Below are positions 46,349 through 59,574 of a stretch of DNA of 64,000 nucleotides, piece after piece. Position 1 is the stretch's first letter. Every line of letters starts with the position of its first letter. The stretch lies in assembly GCA_015698045.1 (NCBI GenBank), contig BLAL01000016.1, positions 62,001-126,000 on the forward strand, read 5' to 3'. The notes beneath the pieces were generated by a model that worked only from the letters and a program-made list of their open reading frames with translations, made no database searches and had not been told where the DNA came from. A program made the translations under genes and the position numbers. Origin of the DNA: Rhizophagus clarus. Lineage: Eukaryota > Glomeromycota > Glomeromycetes > Glomerales > Glomeraceae.

Positions 46349-49300
46349 TTAAAGTTTTCCTTGAAGAATCAATTCTATACAATTGTTAATATATTCTTTC
46401 TTTGGACTCATATCTATACCAAAGTGTTGAGATAAATCATCACGAACTTGCTTCTTTGTAATTGACATTAAATTAGCTGTTGATAATATCTTTCGAATTC
46501 CCTGAAGAATCTCTTCATCTGAGGGGAAGTCACCGTCTGCAAATCCACCTTCTATTAAACTAACAGGTCTTGATCCAGCACCATAAACATCATATTCGCC
46601 ACGTCCAATACCATATACTGATCCTCTTTGGCTCATTTCAGGAGCTTGGTGAGAGTGTGATCGAGAATCATATGGAGGTGCAGGTGACCGAGAACGACTT
46701 CTTTTACTACGTTCATCATAATAATCACCAGCAACAGATCCGGCAGCAGATCCGACTTTTTTGGCGGATCGACCACTTCGATATGAACGATCTGAAGCTC
46801 TTGAATGTGCTGATTCTTGTGATCCTTGTGTACCAACTTCCCAGAGTTCTTGCTCATAATCTGTCCATTTCTTTTTAGGTATGCTCTTTGGATCAAATTT
46901 GCCTTCATCTGCTACTATTAATTTTTTGCCTTTCTCTCCTACAACCAAACGTGTATTACCCCATGAAAAGTCATCGAAATGCCAAAATGCGTAAAGAGGT
47001 AAATAAAACGAGAAAACAGGCATGGCAAGTATATAAACAATCATCCAACCAACATGTTCCCACTTCCTGCGGAGAATAAATATAATAGCTTGAAGACCAT
47101 ATACAGCAGCCAACAACATTAGAGATGTAATTGGAATTGTTGTTGGATCTTTAACAATCGTGTATATTAAAAATCCAAGATATGCAACAGTTGCGGGCAT
47201 TATAAGAGTGGCAAACAAATCAATCATGACCACAAAACGCATAGAGAAACAACAGAAACCGCAAAGTTGAGGCAAAAAGACCAATTCCATAAGATTGTGC
47301 ACAGTAGAATTAATCCATCGACGACGTTGTGAGATAAGTACAGCCCATTGATCAGGAGCATAAGTTTTACATTGCGCGTCGGGAACAAATGTCATTTTAT
47401 AATTGGGAAAGTGTTTCATCATAAGAGTTGTTAAATATCGATCTTCACCGAGATGAAGTAAATTCTTTTTATGAAGAGTGTCAACAAGATTTTCGGAGTA
47501 ATCTTCAATAACTTGATTGCTGACCAATAAAGGCTTATGAGTATCAGGTGTGCGAACTCTGTACATACAGAAACAACCAGGCAAACAAGTAACACTGCCA
47601 AAGAGTGATTCAAAAGCTTTTGCAAGGTGATGGGATATGTAATATTCATATACTTGAATCATAGTAACCCAAGAATCCTTTTCATTAGCGAGAGTTGTTT
47701 CACCACAAAGTCCCATCACTTTAGTATCATGCATAAAAGCAGAAACGAGGCGATTCAATGAGTCTGGCATTACTTCTGTATCGGCGTCAACCATAAGAAT
47801 ATATTCGTAAAAACTTGGATTAACTCCGATAACATTCTTGATTTGATGATACATTTCCAATTCTAATGGAGTCATTTCGGAGTTAAAGTGGACCTTATTT
47901 AAAAATCTCATAAGTATCATCTGAGAATCACGTTTACCACGATTACCAGGTCGAGATCTTTCGCTTGGTTTACCAGTTTTAACTACTACTAAGTAAGGAA
48001 CAACATGTCCATTACATTCATATAATCCGGAATATACTTTGCCCATATTATGTTGTTTTTCACCTTCACCGAGAGACAGAAAACTAAGAGGTTCAGGATC
48101 TAAATTTGGATCAACTCCTAAAATATCTAATACAATACGGGGTGTTGGTCTATCATTACCACTACCGACGATCATACCATCACAAACAATAAATAAAAGT
48201 TTGCGTTTATCGTCATATCTTAATACGGCTAAAGAATCTAAAGTTTTACGCATAGATTCATCACCTTCAGTATAACAGGGAACTTGACATATAACAAATT
48301 TATCATGTTCTTCTGGTTCTCGTTTTGCACCCAATTGAAGAGCTGCCAAGAATTTGAAAGCAATAACAGCAACCAATACAGATGAAAATGCGAGTAAAAT
48401 ATAATTTGAAAATAAACATTGTGGTGAGTTACGATGATCTACTTTTCCAACATAAAAGAGATTTTTCAAGCAAACTTCTTGACGTTTCCTAGTATCAGGA
48501 TCAAGGTTTAAACTATTAAAGCCTTTTGTTATATCAAGTCCATTGAAATTTGTAAAAAGTCCAACAATATCAGGATGTAAAAAGTCAACATTAACATTTT
48601 GCACAGTTTGACCATCTGGACCCATAGCTCGACGACCACCGGTTACATAAGGTGTTATATCATAAATATTATCATTGATGACAGCAATCTGCCTTTTATT
48701 TTGATCTCTAATTGCCATTTCTTTGATCATTTGTGGTGGTATCGCCATTTGACCTACAAGATAAATTGATCTCATTTTCACTAAAATTTCTGTAAAGTAC
48801 CAGTCTGGTCGATAGTCACCGGTAAAATAACGGAAATCATGATATTTAGCATTTTGATCCTGAGTAGCATTGCCAGTAAAATCGAAAGTAACAGAAGGAT
48901 CTACAGTTCCATCAACTCCGTTGCAAAGAGCACTAACTTGAACTGGGAACAAATCAGATGCATCAGATCCACCATATGCCAAAATTGAATTTGTATCGAC
49001 TAAATTAGGTGGGTAATGACGAGGGGCAAATGTACTCAAAAGGAAAACTTCTCCCCGAATTCCGATGTAAGTACTATCAGGTTGGTCTTTAACATTATGT
49101 GCTGCTAATTCTTCTGCTGTGAAAATAAAAACTTTCGGACAAATAATTCTACCCAATCCAGCGAGAACAAATATGACAAAAGCGGAAATAACAAGAATAA
49201 CGATGCAAAGTGCAACTTTTTCACGCCATGCCATTTGAATATCTTTTCTTTTCATACCACCACACCAACTTAAGAAGCAAGGAGGAATCCACCACGTAAG

Positions 49301-52061
49301 GAGCCAAGTAAGAAACACCCATTTCTTACGAGCAGCTGTTGTTTTGCGAGGTTCCTCGGGTTCTTCCAATGTGTTGTCTCCTTCATTCGTTTTATTTGCT
49401 TCAATTTCTTTAAAGACATTATGTGATGGTGCATATACATCCGAACCATAGGAAGAAACATTATCATCCAATTGACTAAGTGATTCGTCTTGATAATATT
49501 CATCATCGGATAAGTTTGAGCGATTATCATCACCAGAAATAAAAGATCTTTGATCAAATCCTCTTGGATAAAGAGGGCGAGGAACGTCTAATTCTTTATT
49601 TGATGAAACATCGGCTGTACTTGCAGCTGCTTTTTTATCTTTCTTTTTACGTTTTTCTTCACTATCTATACTACGAAGATTATCTTCCAAATTACGCCAT
49701 GCAGTTTCACTCAAATATGCCTGTTAAAATTTGTTTGATTAGCTAATATGTCTATGATATATAATATAAATATAGAAAAAAAAAAAAAATGATTTTTCAA
49801 AAATCAACCAACCTTATTTTGACCAACAGCCATATCAGAAATTGACCAACCAAAAATAGTACAAGAAGCTTCACATTTTGCTTTAGGATCTCTTGATTGA
49901 TCAAGTCCCATTGAATCCAAAATAGGTGCATATCTTTCTAAAAATTCATCATGTGTAAAAGAAATAGTATAATCGAACTGTAATTTCTTTGCAATTTCCG
50001 ATAATCCAAATGATTTTACTTGAGATTGTACGACTTTTAGATCAATTTGGTTAGGGAGCTGCGCGTTATTTGGACGAATACAAAAAATGTACCAAGGAGT
50101 AGTCTCTTCAAGTGTTTCACATAGTTCATCTAGAGCTGATGAAATTTGAGTTGCAACACAAGAAACTTTAGGTTTTGAAATGATATCAGTTCCTGGAGAG
50201 GATTGACTCTTCTTACGGCGCATTGATGGAGCACGCATAGGTTTAACAGATTGTTGAGCTGCAACAATAGTATTATCATTGCGAGGATGAGATTCCGTAG
50301 CGACAGCCTTATCCGTGAATAAACCAACAATGAAACTGTTATATGATTCTCCAGCACCACGGAATAGTGAAACAAAATCTGCACTAAGAGTATCAGTGTT
50401 CTTTTCAAGGAACCCTGTGGAGTCATAAGTAACTTGAGCGGCGAAATGTTGAATACCAAAAGTAGGAAGATCATTCAAACTTTTTCCAGTAGGTATAAAA
50501 GAAGTATGATCTGAATGTTTCTTATTGAAAGCATCTAACATAGTACGATCAGTTTTACGAGAAGATTTATTAGATTGATCATCCATAATTGCGATTAATC
50601 CTGATGATGGATGAGAAATCATTTGAAGACATGCTGAATTATCAGAATAAGTTATATCAGGAACATTAATTTCTTCATTTGCATACTCATCTTGACGTGA
50701 ATCGAAAATATGTTTCAAAATGAAATTATGAATTTTTTCATTTGCAAAATTTACACAAAATTGATCAAGTGAATTTGATGTTGAATTTTGAAATCCATTA
50801 AGATCAAGAAGACCAATAAAACTGGCAAAATCTTCGTTACAAAGTTTTGTGTTAACATATTCTACAATCCAACTAAATAGTAAAGAATAAAGTGCTTTTG
50901 CCAAATCATCACGTTGAACAGAAGCAGAATCCGCGTCCAAGAATATTGTACACATTTCTTTTTTAATTAATTTGGTTTTATAAGTAAGTACATTCTCAAG
51001 AGCTTGAGATTCTACTCCTAAAAAGTCCGCAACTAAATCTAAAACTTCTTGATTTTTTACAAAAGCTGCTTCATTTTGTTTATTATTAGGATCTTGAGCG
51101 AACTGTATATTACCCAAATGTAAAATTGCAGCTAAAAGTTGAAACATTTGTGCTACATGTTTTTTATGAAATCCTAAAGATTTTAAAGCTTGTTTCAATT
51201 CATTAAAATTGTTTGTATCATCAGCATTGATTCTAGATCCTTTAGGAAGATTAAGATAACGATATTGTGTAGCATCAGCGAGACGAAGATGTGTTTTCTC
51301 TTCTTGTGAAGCACCAGAGATCAAATAATAAAATATATGAAAATTTCGTTCATTTGGGGGAACTTTAACAAGACGGCTTTTTTCCAAAAGATAATCAAGC
51401 GTCTTAGCACCAATTAATCTACCACGTTCATTAAATTGAAGTTCGGTATATTTACCGAAACGAGAAGCATTATTATTAGATGTTGTTTTGGCATTACCGA
51501 AAGATTCTAAAATAAATTCTGAGAAAGGGACTTGAGTTTGAACTCTAGATTCTTTTTTGTTGGTCTTGTTATGTGAACTTAAAGCAATTAATTGTTTAAC
51601 CAAAAGTTTTCGAGTTTCTGATTTTCCACTACCTGTTTCACCACTATTTTAATAAATAAATTAAATTAATTAATAATTTTTTTAAGAAAAAAGAAAAAAT
51701 TTGGTTCTTTTTTGAGTGAATAAACTTACCTTAAGATGATGGACTGATCTTGACCAGTACGTCTCATATGTAAATAAGCTTGTGAAGCAAGTTGAAAGCA
51801 ATGAGGTGGTAAAGAAGCTCTTTGACCTGAGGTATCCTTGTAGTCTGCAACATATTCTTGAATAGCTGATTCACTTAAGATGGGAAGAGTTTTGTATGGA
51901 TTTACTGCCACGAGAGCAGAGTGGTTTATTCGAGTATAAATGTTGTCTTTTTGATAACGTTCTTTAAGCGTTGAAGATATTGTATCTTGAGATATATTTT
52001 GTATTGTTGAAAGGTCCGTTTTATCCTCTACCGAAGTAGAAGTATTCTTTTTTTTACCCAT
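46349..52061 (-). CDS. Myosin-motor chitin synthase (class V/VII type)
   Basis: Three exons (52061-51730, 51643-49813, 49720-46349) give 1844 residues. Residues 1-720 are a myosin-like head: TRINHSALVAVNPYK, a P-loop SGETGSGKSET at about 111, SRFGKYTEL, and LLDLNGFQ. Then come membrane helices (VALCIVILVISAFVIFVLAG) and a cytochrome-b5-like segment (NDNIYDITPYVTGG). The GT2 chitin synthase core holds VDADTEV, PGCFCMYR, GEDRYLTTL near 1480 and the acceptor-site QRRRW near 1520. More membrane helices follow, and a DEK_C domain closes the last 58 residues (PSDEEILQGIRKILSTANLM). It polymerises N-acetylglucosamine at the plasma membrane; the motor part tethers or delivers it along actin. The motor keeps its P-loop, but an insert near residues 530-550 (RRKKSQSSPG) is basic and Ser-rich. 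All key catalytic motifs are intact. Confidence 0.95.
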
Positions 52062-52107
52062 TATGATTGGGTTTTTAAAATGTTCAAATAAATATTATTA
52101 TTATTTT

Positions 52108-52139
<32 letters not shown>

Positions 52140-53779
52140 AATTAATTAATTTTTTTTTTTTAAAATTTTAAATATATAATGGAATAAAAATCCTTTTTTT
52201 TCCTTCCTCTGAATAAAATAAAAAGCGTCAACTTTTGTAGAAAAGAAAGGAAGAGAAAAAGAAGGGGTAAGGGGAAAAGAATGGTTTGTAGAAGGATTAT
52301 TATTAGTATCTAAAATATGCAATTAAAATATTACTTCGAAATTTGTGTATTATAGCAATGTATATCAAGCAGGAATACTTATTAAGGGTAGGTTCAACAA
52401 AAAGTTATATGCGCATAAAACAAATATTATAGTTATTTTTAGCTATATCTTGCGGCTGAATCTTTTTCTTCAAAGCAGTTTCGAAATTAATTATTTCCTT
52501 GTGTACGAAAATATTATATGATTACTTGATTATATTACACAACCTATTAATCGTACATATAAAGTAACGAGTAAAAAGGGTGGATATTTATGTTATTAAT
52601 ATTATGCACGGATTAATTTTATTTTTTTTTCCCTTAAATATAGAAAAGAAAAGAAAAAAAAAAAAAGTTTTTCTATTAATAATAAAAAGCGAAAGTTGCA
52701 GTACAATATTTATGAAACTAAATATCGTTAAGATTAATTAATTAAAAATATTGGGGAATAAAAAAAGAGAAGGAAAAAAAGGGACAGTTACAATTATAAA
52801 GATAGAACGTGTGACGAAAAAATTTCTCGAACAATAACTTGAATTTAAAGGTGGTTAAGTCTTTTTATTCAACGTGAATTTTGATTTGAATTAATTAACA
52901 TCCTAAAAAAAATTAAGCACACATCAAGTCTTATTCTAGTTTAGTCATAAAAATAAATCATTTATTAAAAGCCTGTTAAGGCGAAGTTATCTATTCCATA
53001 TATGGAAATTTTTTTTGAAGCGGTCATTGCGATTATGATCTGTCCATTCGGCATGAACCTTATATAAATAGAAATAAACCTGTTTACTTTTTTTATGAGG
53101 TAAGACGGGATCTTTATTTGATCTCCCAACTATTTAAAATAAATCATTCTGATCAAAAACAAGTAAAGATTTTCAACGTTTAAATGATGCGCCACAATAA
53201 AAGATCTGACGCTATGCTATTCATATTCAATTCCAGTTTAATCTATCGGCTTCAATACCCGTTTTCTTTATCACGAAGATATTTTAAGTATTTTTTTAAA
53301 TTAATCCTTGTCACAAATAAATTGGTTATTAATTTTCCACCTCCTTTGTATCAAATTTGTTTGATTTCTCTTTTTTTTTTTTTTTTTTTTTTGTTTTTTT
53401 TGTTTTTCTCGTTATAAATTTTTATTTTTACATCTAAATAGTAAAAAGGTTAAACTCTAAAAAAAATTGTCACGGTTTACCAAGCCTTAAACTAATATCC
53501 GCTCATTTCGTGTTACATTACCATCAACTATGACATAACTTATTTTGTAATTTTTTAAATATAAAAAAAATCATATGTAATCTATACATTTTAACGATAA
53601 TCATGTTTCAAATTTAGAACATTATTAGTAAAATGAGTTTCAAATAATATTAACGTTAATTATAAAAATATATTAAAAATAAAAATAATGTTCGATTGAA
53701 ATAAAAAAGTATAATTGTATTATTTTTCTTTTATAGAAAGGATTAAAATTAGATATCCAAAAATACAAATCAGTCTTTT
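52062..53779. other. Upstream region of the chitin synthase gene
   Basis: 1.7 kb without a supported gene. Long T, A and TTA tracts occur at 52090-52170, 52620-52670 and 53370-53410. A 77-codon frame at 53184-53417 ends in a poly-Phe run made by a T tract and is not credible. Long 5' regions are common for regulated wall genes (inference). Confidence 0.4.
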
Positions 53780-55321
53780 TCACTCAATCACTGTATTAGT
53801 AATGATATTCATACCGATCGTCCCATCAAATGATGTAAAAACGGTTAATCCGGATTTATTTATATGCCAGTCAACAGAAGCCACAGGTTGTTCGGTTACA
53901 TTGGCACTGGTTAACAATTTCAATGATTTATTTTTAATTTGATATAAATTAATGGCTCCAGAACTTGTCGAAGTCATAAACAAATTTGGTGCTTGAGGAA
54001 CATGACGTACACACCAAATTGTTGTATCATCCTATATTATTAACCTATATTAGTTTATAAAATATATAATAAATTAACAAAATTCTTCACTTACCTGTTT
54101 TTCCATGGCTAATGAATTTAATTTGTTATTATCATCGATTTCAAATACTTCTAAAGTTTTAAGGGATCCCACAGTTAATCTTTTGAGTTTTGTATATTGT
54201 CGATCAAATTCTAATGAAACAACCTAAATCAAATAAGTTTTGTTAATTTAGAATCCATAGAAAAATTTCAATTGATTCGAGAATCGTACCCCAGAAGAAA
54301 TTGTCAATTCTGATAATGTTGTCATTGCTTTCAAATCAAACAATTTTATTTCCCCACTATCATATCCAACTGCCAATACTCTTTCTTCGTTATTCCACGC
54401 GTTTCCTATAATAATATTCACGTCAAATTATTTATAAATCATTTAAGTATATAAAATGAGCAATAAAAAAAAAATTCTAATGCAACGTACCAAATGCAAC
54501 GCACCAAGGATCCCTGGATCCTTTGGTTTCTTCCATTGAATCAATTTTAATAACAGGTTTATTTTTCTGCCTGATATCCCATATTTTAACGGTTCCTAAA
54601 CTGAATTCAAATTTAGCAAAAACGCGTCAATTGCATTTAAAAATCTAAAAGATATATTATTAAGTAAAACTTACCGTCTCTACTTGCAGTTGCTAATTCT
54701 GGTGGTCCGTGTGAAGATGTAATAGATCCACCACATCCGTCAATATCGTTAATAATACTCGAATGAGCTTTGATGGAAAATACTGGTGCCTCATTATGTT
54801 CAAGATCCCTAAATAATAAAAAAATTCTTGATCTAAATTATAATTTCATTGAAATATAAAAAATAATAATATTCTTTTACCAGATAGCAAGACGTCCATC
54901 AAAATCGCCAGTTGCCAAGTGACGTGCATTAAGACTTGATGCACCAAATGTTCCACACTTTAACGCGCCTCCAGTTTCACGCTATTAAAATATCAAATTT
55001 AAGAATGATTATAATATTACAAACGCGAACAAGTTCTAGCCTGTTAGAGAGTTCAAGATCTCGTTATTACCTCTTTAATTAATATTAATTCTTGCTCATT
55101 AAGTTCATAAACTTGAAACAAACCAGTACCTTTAGGATGTTGTCCTAAAACTACAAATTTTGCTGAAAAAGGTATCCACTTAACGGCATATGTACTATAC
55201 AAAACATTTTATGTAAAAAATTTTAAATATAAGAATATCTAGATAATAATAATATAACTTACCCGAATGATAATTTTTTTTTTATGTGAGTAAATATTTC
55301 CGGCTTTTTTTGTAATGTCAT
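53780..55321 (-). CDS. WDR92/DNAAF10 (Monad)-like WD40 protein
   Basis: Eight exons (55321-55263, 55194-55071, 54981-54881, 54808-54675, 54595-54491, 54405-54290, 54223-54095, 54031-53780) give 339 residues, matching the family length of about 350. WDR92 is a cochaperone of the R2TP/prefoldin-like complex and, in ciliates, algae and animals, is needed to preassemble axonemal dynein arms. Matches run the whole length: [116 protein letters not shown] and [16 protein letters not shown]40 beta-propeller fold is expected. The assignment is by family wording recalled from memory, but the match is colinear. Confidence 0.88.
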
Positions 55322-55461
55322 CTCTTCTAATGGTTAAGAATTTTTTTTAAAAAAAAAGCGGTGAAATTTAATGCTTACTGCGGAATGAGATGATCGTCTT
55401 TTCTAAATTGAGAAATTAAAAAAATCAATGTACGAATAAAATTATCAGTAAAGAGTACAAT
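55322..55461. promoter_or_regulatory. Bidirectional upstream region, WDR92-like/AlkD-like
   Basis: 140 bases between divergent start codons, with a T/A run near 55340-55360. No definite motif. Confidence 0.35.
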
Positions 55462-56437
55462 ATGGTTGAAACGCGAAGTAGTAAACAGAATTTGACTTTA
55501 AGAAAAGAGGTGTCAAAACGTAGTTCAACTGAAACTTCAACGCAACCTACAAAACGTCGTAAAACAAACAAAGCTATTGTTAATAATAAAGTAACCCTAA
55601 AGTCCGAATTAATTGTAATAAAAGATCTTAACCCAACACTTTCTAGCATTCATGAACAACTTGCTGCTCAAGCATCAAAAAAAAGAGCTGCAACACTTGT
55701 AAAATATTTTCGAACTAATGAATATGGTCGTGGTGATATTTTTTTGGGACTTAAAGTTCCCTATGTTAGATCAATTTCGAAAAGTCTTGGTTTTTTACCT
55801 TTTACGTTACTGAAAAGTCTTATAAATTCGAAATATCACGAGGAAAGATTATTATCAATCATTAATGTAGTTGATAAATTTAAAATCTCTCAAGATTTAA
55901 ACGAGCAGAAAGAGTTATTCGGGTTTTATATTAATGAGATGAAAGAAGGAATTGATAATTGGGATTTAGTAGATATATCAGCAGCTCACGTAGTTGGTCC
56001 TTATCTTATAAATAAACCTGAACTTAAAAAAACATGGCTTTATGAAAAGTTGATAACTTCAGAGCGCCTTTGGGATAGGAGAATAGCAATGGTATCAACA
56101 CAGCACTTTATTAACCAAGGTGAATATGAAGACACAATAAAATTGTCCGAAATTTTGTTAGATGATAAGGAAGATCTAATTCACAAGGCTACAGGATGGA
56201 TGTTAAGGGAAATGGGAAAGGTAAAATCTAATAATTTTTAATTTTTTTTTTTCTCTCTATAATATTAACAATTTCAGAAATAATTCTTTTCTATAGAAAT
56301 CCAAGAAAACTCTCGTTAGTTTTCTGGACAAACATGCAACTAAAATGCCAAGAGTGATGTTAAGATATAGTTTAGAGAAATTTTCTGACCAAGAAAAGAA
56401 AAAATACATGCAGAAAGGAAAAAAATCGAAATTATAA
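55462..56437 (+). CDS. DNA alkylation repair protein, AlkD-like HEAT-repeat fold
   Basis: Two exons (55462-56220 and 56297-56437) give 299 residues. AlkD-type glycosylases remove bulky or cationic alkylated purines using a HEAT-like helical scaffold. The first 45 residues are basic with a nuclear-import-like KRRKTNK. The family domain begins near residue 55 with LSSIHEQLAAQASKKRAATL. It then shows GRGDIFLGLKVPYVRSISKS, SKYHEERLLSIINVV, GIDNWDLVDISAAHVVGPYL, LWDRRIAMVSTQHFI, and DLIHKATGWMLREMGK, which carry the typical WD (NWDLVD), RR and Trp positions. The exon 2 end, MPRVMLRYSLEKFS, is also typical. Substrate range cannot be judged. Confidence 0.92.
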
Positions 56438-56506
56438 TTAATATACTTTTGTTCTAAGAAAATAAATCTATAATGCGTTGAAAACTCGAGATCATTTTTC
56501 GGCTGC

Positions 56507-57741
56507 CTACGAACTTCTTGTCTTTTTATTCTTACGTGTCGACCTCCTCTGCTTTGTATTGTCAGAACTGATTTCTTCCTTTGCAGATGATGACTCGTTT
56601 GACTCGTTTGTTATTTCTTGGTCCTATCAATAAGAAATATAAACTAAAGCTTTAAAATCATTAATCAAAAGACAAATTCAAAACTTTTTTTTTTATTTTT
56701 TTTTTTTTAAAAAACAAAAAAAAAAAAAACCTCTTCGCGTTTCTTTTTCCGTATCTCAGTTATTTGTGCTTGTACATCTGCAAGTTCATCTTGCAAACGA
56801 CGAAGTTCTTCGTATTTCGCGTTTAAAGCTGAAAAAATACGTTATTCAGTATTCGTGAGTTTCATTTATTAATTTATTAAATATTCTTACCTGTCTGTGG
56901 CTTTGTTCATAATGTTGGTTAAATATTCGATGAATTATTATATTTGAAATTTTAAATGCCTATCGAAATCACAATACCTACATCTTCCGGTTTTGGTAAA
57001 ACTATATTGCTCCATTCCTCTTCCGGAATCTCGTATCTAGGAGCCAATATTTGACATTAGAAATATAATTGATATCTTCCGAAAAAGTAGGATTTACTTA
57101 CAATTCCTTATTTTTCTGAATTCTGCGCTTGATTTCTTCGCGTGACGGTCTACCTATAAATAAATAATAGGATATATATTGAACCATTTGTAACTTTAAA
57201 AATTCCCGAATTACAAGGAACTTACTTCCGGTATTAACAATGCAATTATTTTTGCGTTTTATATTCGGTCCTTGAATTTTCGAGTTCTTTTCTCCAATAA
57301 CCAATGGGTCAACGTGCAAACCGGCAAATTCTTGGATTATATAGAATTCTTAAAATGCATTACAATGAAAGAAATTCAGTCAACAAAACTGAATATTGTT
57401 TTTACCTGCAGTACTTTGCTGGCCTAACATTCTTTGTAACTGCAGATTCATTTGAGCGTTGGTCTTTCCAGGTAAACAATTCGAAGCAATAATTTGTGCC
57501 CAATTTCCAATTCCATATTTCATAAGAGCTTTCCGTAAGATGTCGCATTCTTCTCGGGACCAACCTATTAAGTAATAAATATTATTAAGTCTATGTATGA
57601 AATAAATTTAATGAAATTTTCAAGTTTACCTGGAGAAAGTGTACAATTCCAAAGACTTGCCGAGTCATTAGAACGTAGCACATTTCGTGGACCAGTTGGC
57701 ATACTTTGAGGTTTCTTGGTTTCTTCAATAATTGGAGTCAT
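56507..57741 (-). CDS. SANT/Myb-domain protein with coiled coil
   Basis: Eight exons (57741-57630, 57564-57406, 57330-57226, 57153-57102, 57036-56982, 56900-56891, 56828-56731, 56623-56507) give 235 residues. Residues about 38-90 form one SANT/Myb-like domain (GWSREECDILRKALMKYGIG, NWAQIIASNCLPGKTNAQMN). LQRMLGQQSTAEFAGLHVDP and a basic RPSREEIKRRIQKNKEL follow. A coiled coil lies near residues 170-200 (KYEELRRLQDELADVQAQI), and a charged Ser-rich basic tail ends the protein. Single SANT domains often sit in chromatin complexes. I do not recognise the specific family. Exon 6 is only 10 bases; including it keeps the frame and both splice sites are good. Confidence 0.78.
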
Positions 57742-57942
57742 TTTTCTTATAAATGAAATATAAAATTTTAATGGATTAATTCTCGCGTTATCAAAGTTGT
57801 ATGAAAGAAATTTCGTCTAAATTTTCTAGATCTAGATGATACGCGTTTATTATCAATTATAATCTGGCTAAATTATAGGATATACAGAATATACATAAGT
57901 TTGGCTGAAATTAATTTTAAATAATTTACGCGTCAAATATTA

Positions 57943-59094
57943 TTAAAGAAAAGAAGAATTAAACTGATCCCAGAAAGGATGGTCTAATACGTTTTTCATT
58001 TCTTTCACAATGACCTTTTTATGTTTGATAATATCGTCTATATTATAATCTAAATAGTATAATACATTTATATTCATTTCTTTAAGATAATTGTACAGCC
58101 TATCATAATGCAATGCAACTCTTAATACACCATGGCTATCATCTGAAATTGTACATTTACCTCCTTTTTTTAAAATCAACTTTGACAAAAAAAAAAAAAA
58201 ACGAAAAACGGTTTAAAAAATTTCATATGTTTGATAAAATAATTTTATAAAGAATGTTAAATTAACTTACTTGTAAAATATCCCTTTGTGGATAAGCATC
58301 GGGTAAACCAACTTTAAATCCGGAAGAATTAATTTCAAATAAACCACCATAATTGATAACACAATCTATGTTTCTCTCAACCTTCTCCCAAATTGAATCA
58401 CTAAAAATAAAATTAGGTCTATAAATTCTTATAACATCGAAATGTCCAACAATCATTGGCTTGATATTTTGTAACATTTGATATTGAGAATCAAAATACT
58501 CTGCGAACAAATTCTCTTCTGGATTATTTTCAATGCGTTGTTTATTTGATGATGATGACTTTGAAAGCGCAATTTCAAACATTTCTAAGTCAAAATCAAT
58601 CGGAGTCTCGTGTACGTGATGAACGGACCCAACAACATAATCAAGCGAATATTTCTCCACTAAGTCGAGAACTTCAGAAGTCGAAGAACTGGTGATTGTT
58701 TCGGATTCTAATCCGACTAAAAGTGTGATTTGAGACTTATATATTTCTTGTAATCTACGCGCCTCCTTTACAAATTCTTCAAATGTTTTGGATAAATCCG
58801 ATGGTTGGAGATGAGACTAAAATAGAGAGAAAAGTCTATAAATGATTTTATAAATTCACTTTTGTATTTATGTTTTACCTCTTCGGGGTACAAATCTTCT
58901 ACCCTATATCTCGGGCAATGTTCAGATAGTCCGTATACTAAAAATTTCTTTTTAATAGCCTCCTGAACAATTTCCTCCAGCAATCCTGTTGCATGTTGAC
59001 AAAATTGACCTGAATGACTATGATGCGAGAAAGGCATAGTTTTCAAGTTAGATATGCATTTGAGAGGCTCTGGAGCATCAAGTTCACTCTCCAT
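57943..59094 (-). CDS. HIS2: Histidinol-phosphatase (PHP family)
   Basis: Three exons (59094-58879, 58816-58271, 58179-57943) give 332 residues. The enzyme dephosphorylates histidinol phosphate, the penultimate step of histidine synthesis. The PHP metal-site motifs appear in order: MPFSHHSHSGQFCQHATG, GLSEHCPR, GLESE, DYVVGSVHHVHETPIDFD, IVGHFDVIR, INSSGFK and CTISDDSHGV. Length agrees with fungal His2. Two starts are possible: 59094 and, 19 residues later, the Met at 59037 directly before SHHSHSG, where many relatives begin. The gene lies between a SANT gene and a CH-domain gene on the same strand, with no sign of co-regulation. Confidence 0.93.
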
Positions 59095-59574
59095 GTGATC
59101 AAAATTGACGATTTCCGATCGTGTAACATCTATTAAATGTATTTCGCGTTTCGTGCGAACGAATTTGATTTCATTTACAAATATAATACAATCATTACAA
59201 ATGAAAAAATGTTACTTGTACTCACTAATGATTATTAAAAGAGATAGACTTAAGACTTAGTGCGTTAATCATTTCACGTCCTAAGAACATTCTTCTGTGA
59301 GGGTCTGTTCGCAATCATTGTATTCGTAATTAACTTTTATTCTCGACTCTAGAGTATTTTTGTAATACAAATCACATGATCACATATAAATGATAATTAA
59401 TATTTAGAAAGGAAAATTTATTAATTGCTAATATTAAAGTTATTAATTAAAAGTGATGTTCATTAAAAAAAAAAAAAAATTTTAGTTTTTACAGGAAAAA
59501 TAAATAAATAAATAGATAATTATAATATAATATATAATATAAACATAAATATACATTTAGTTAAACAAAAAATT
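59095..59574. other. Spacer between histidinol-phosphatase and CH-domain genes
   Basis: 480 AT-rich bases holding the histidinol-phosphatase upstream region and the 3' end of the CH-domain gene. No gene. Confidence 0.4.

Noticed and set aside
46349-52061. Separate myosin and chitin synthase genes
   Set aside because: The frame and good GT-AG sites at 49813/49720 join them into one protein, and the fusion is a known fungal class.
53184-53417. 77-codon frame upstream of the chitin synthase
   Set aside because: It ends in a poly-Phe run produced by a T tract and has no other support.
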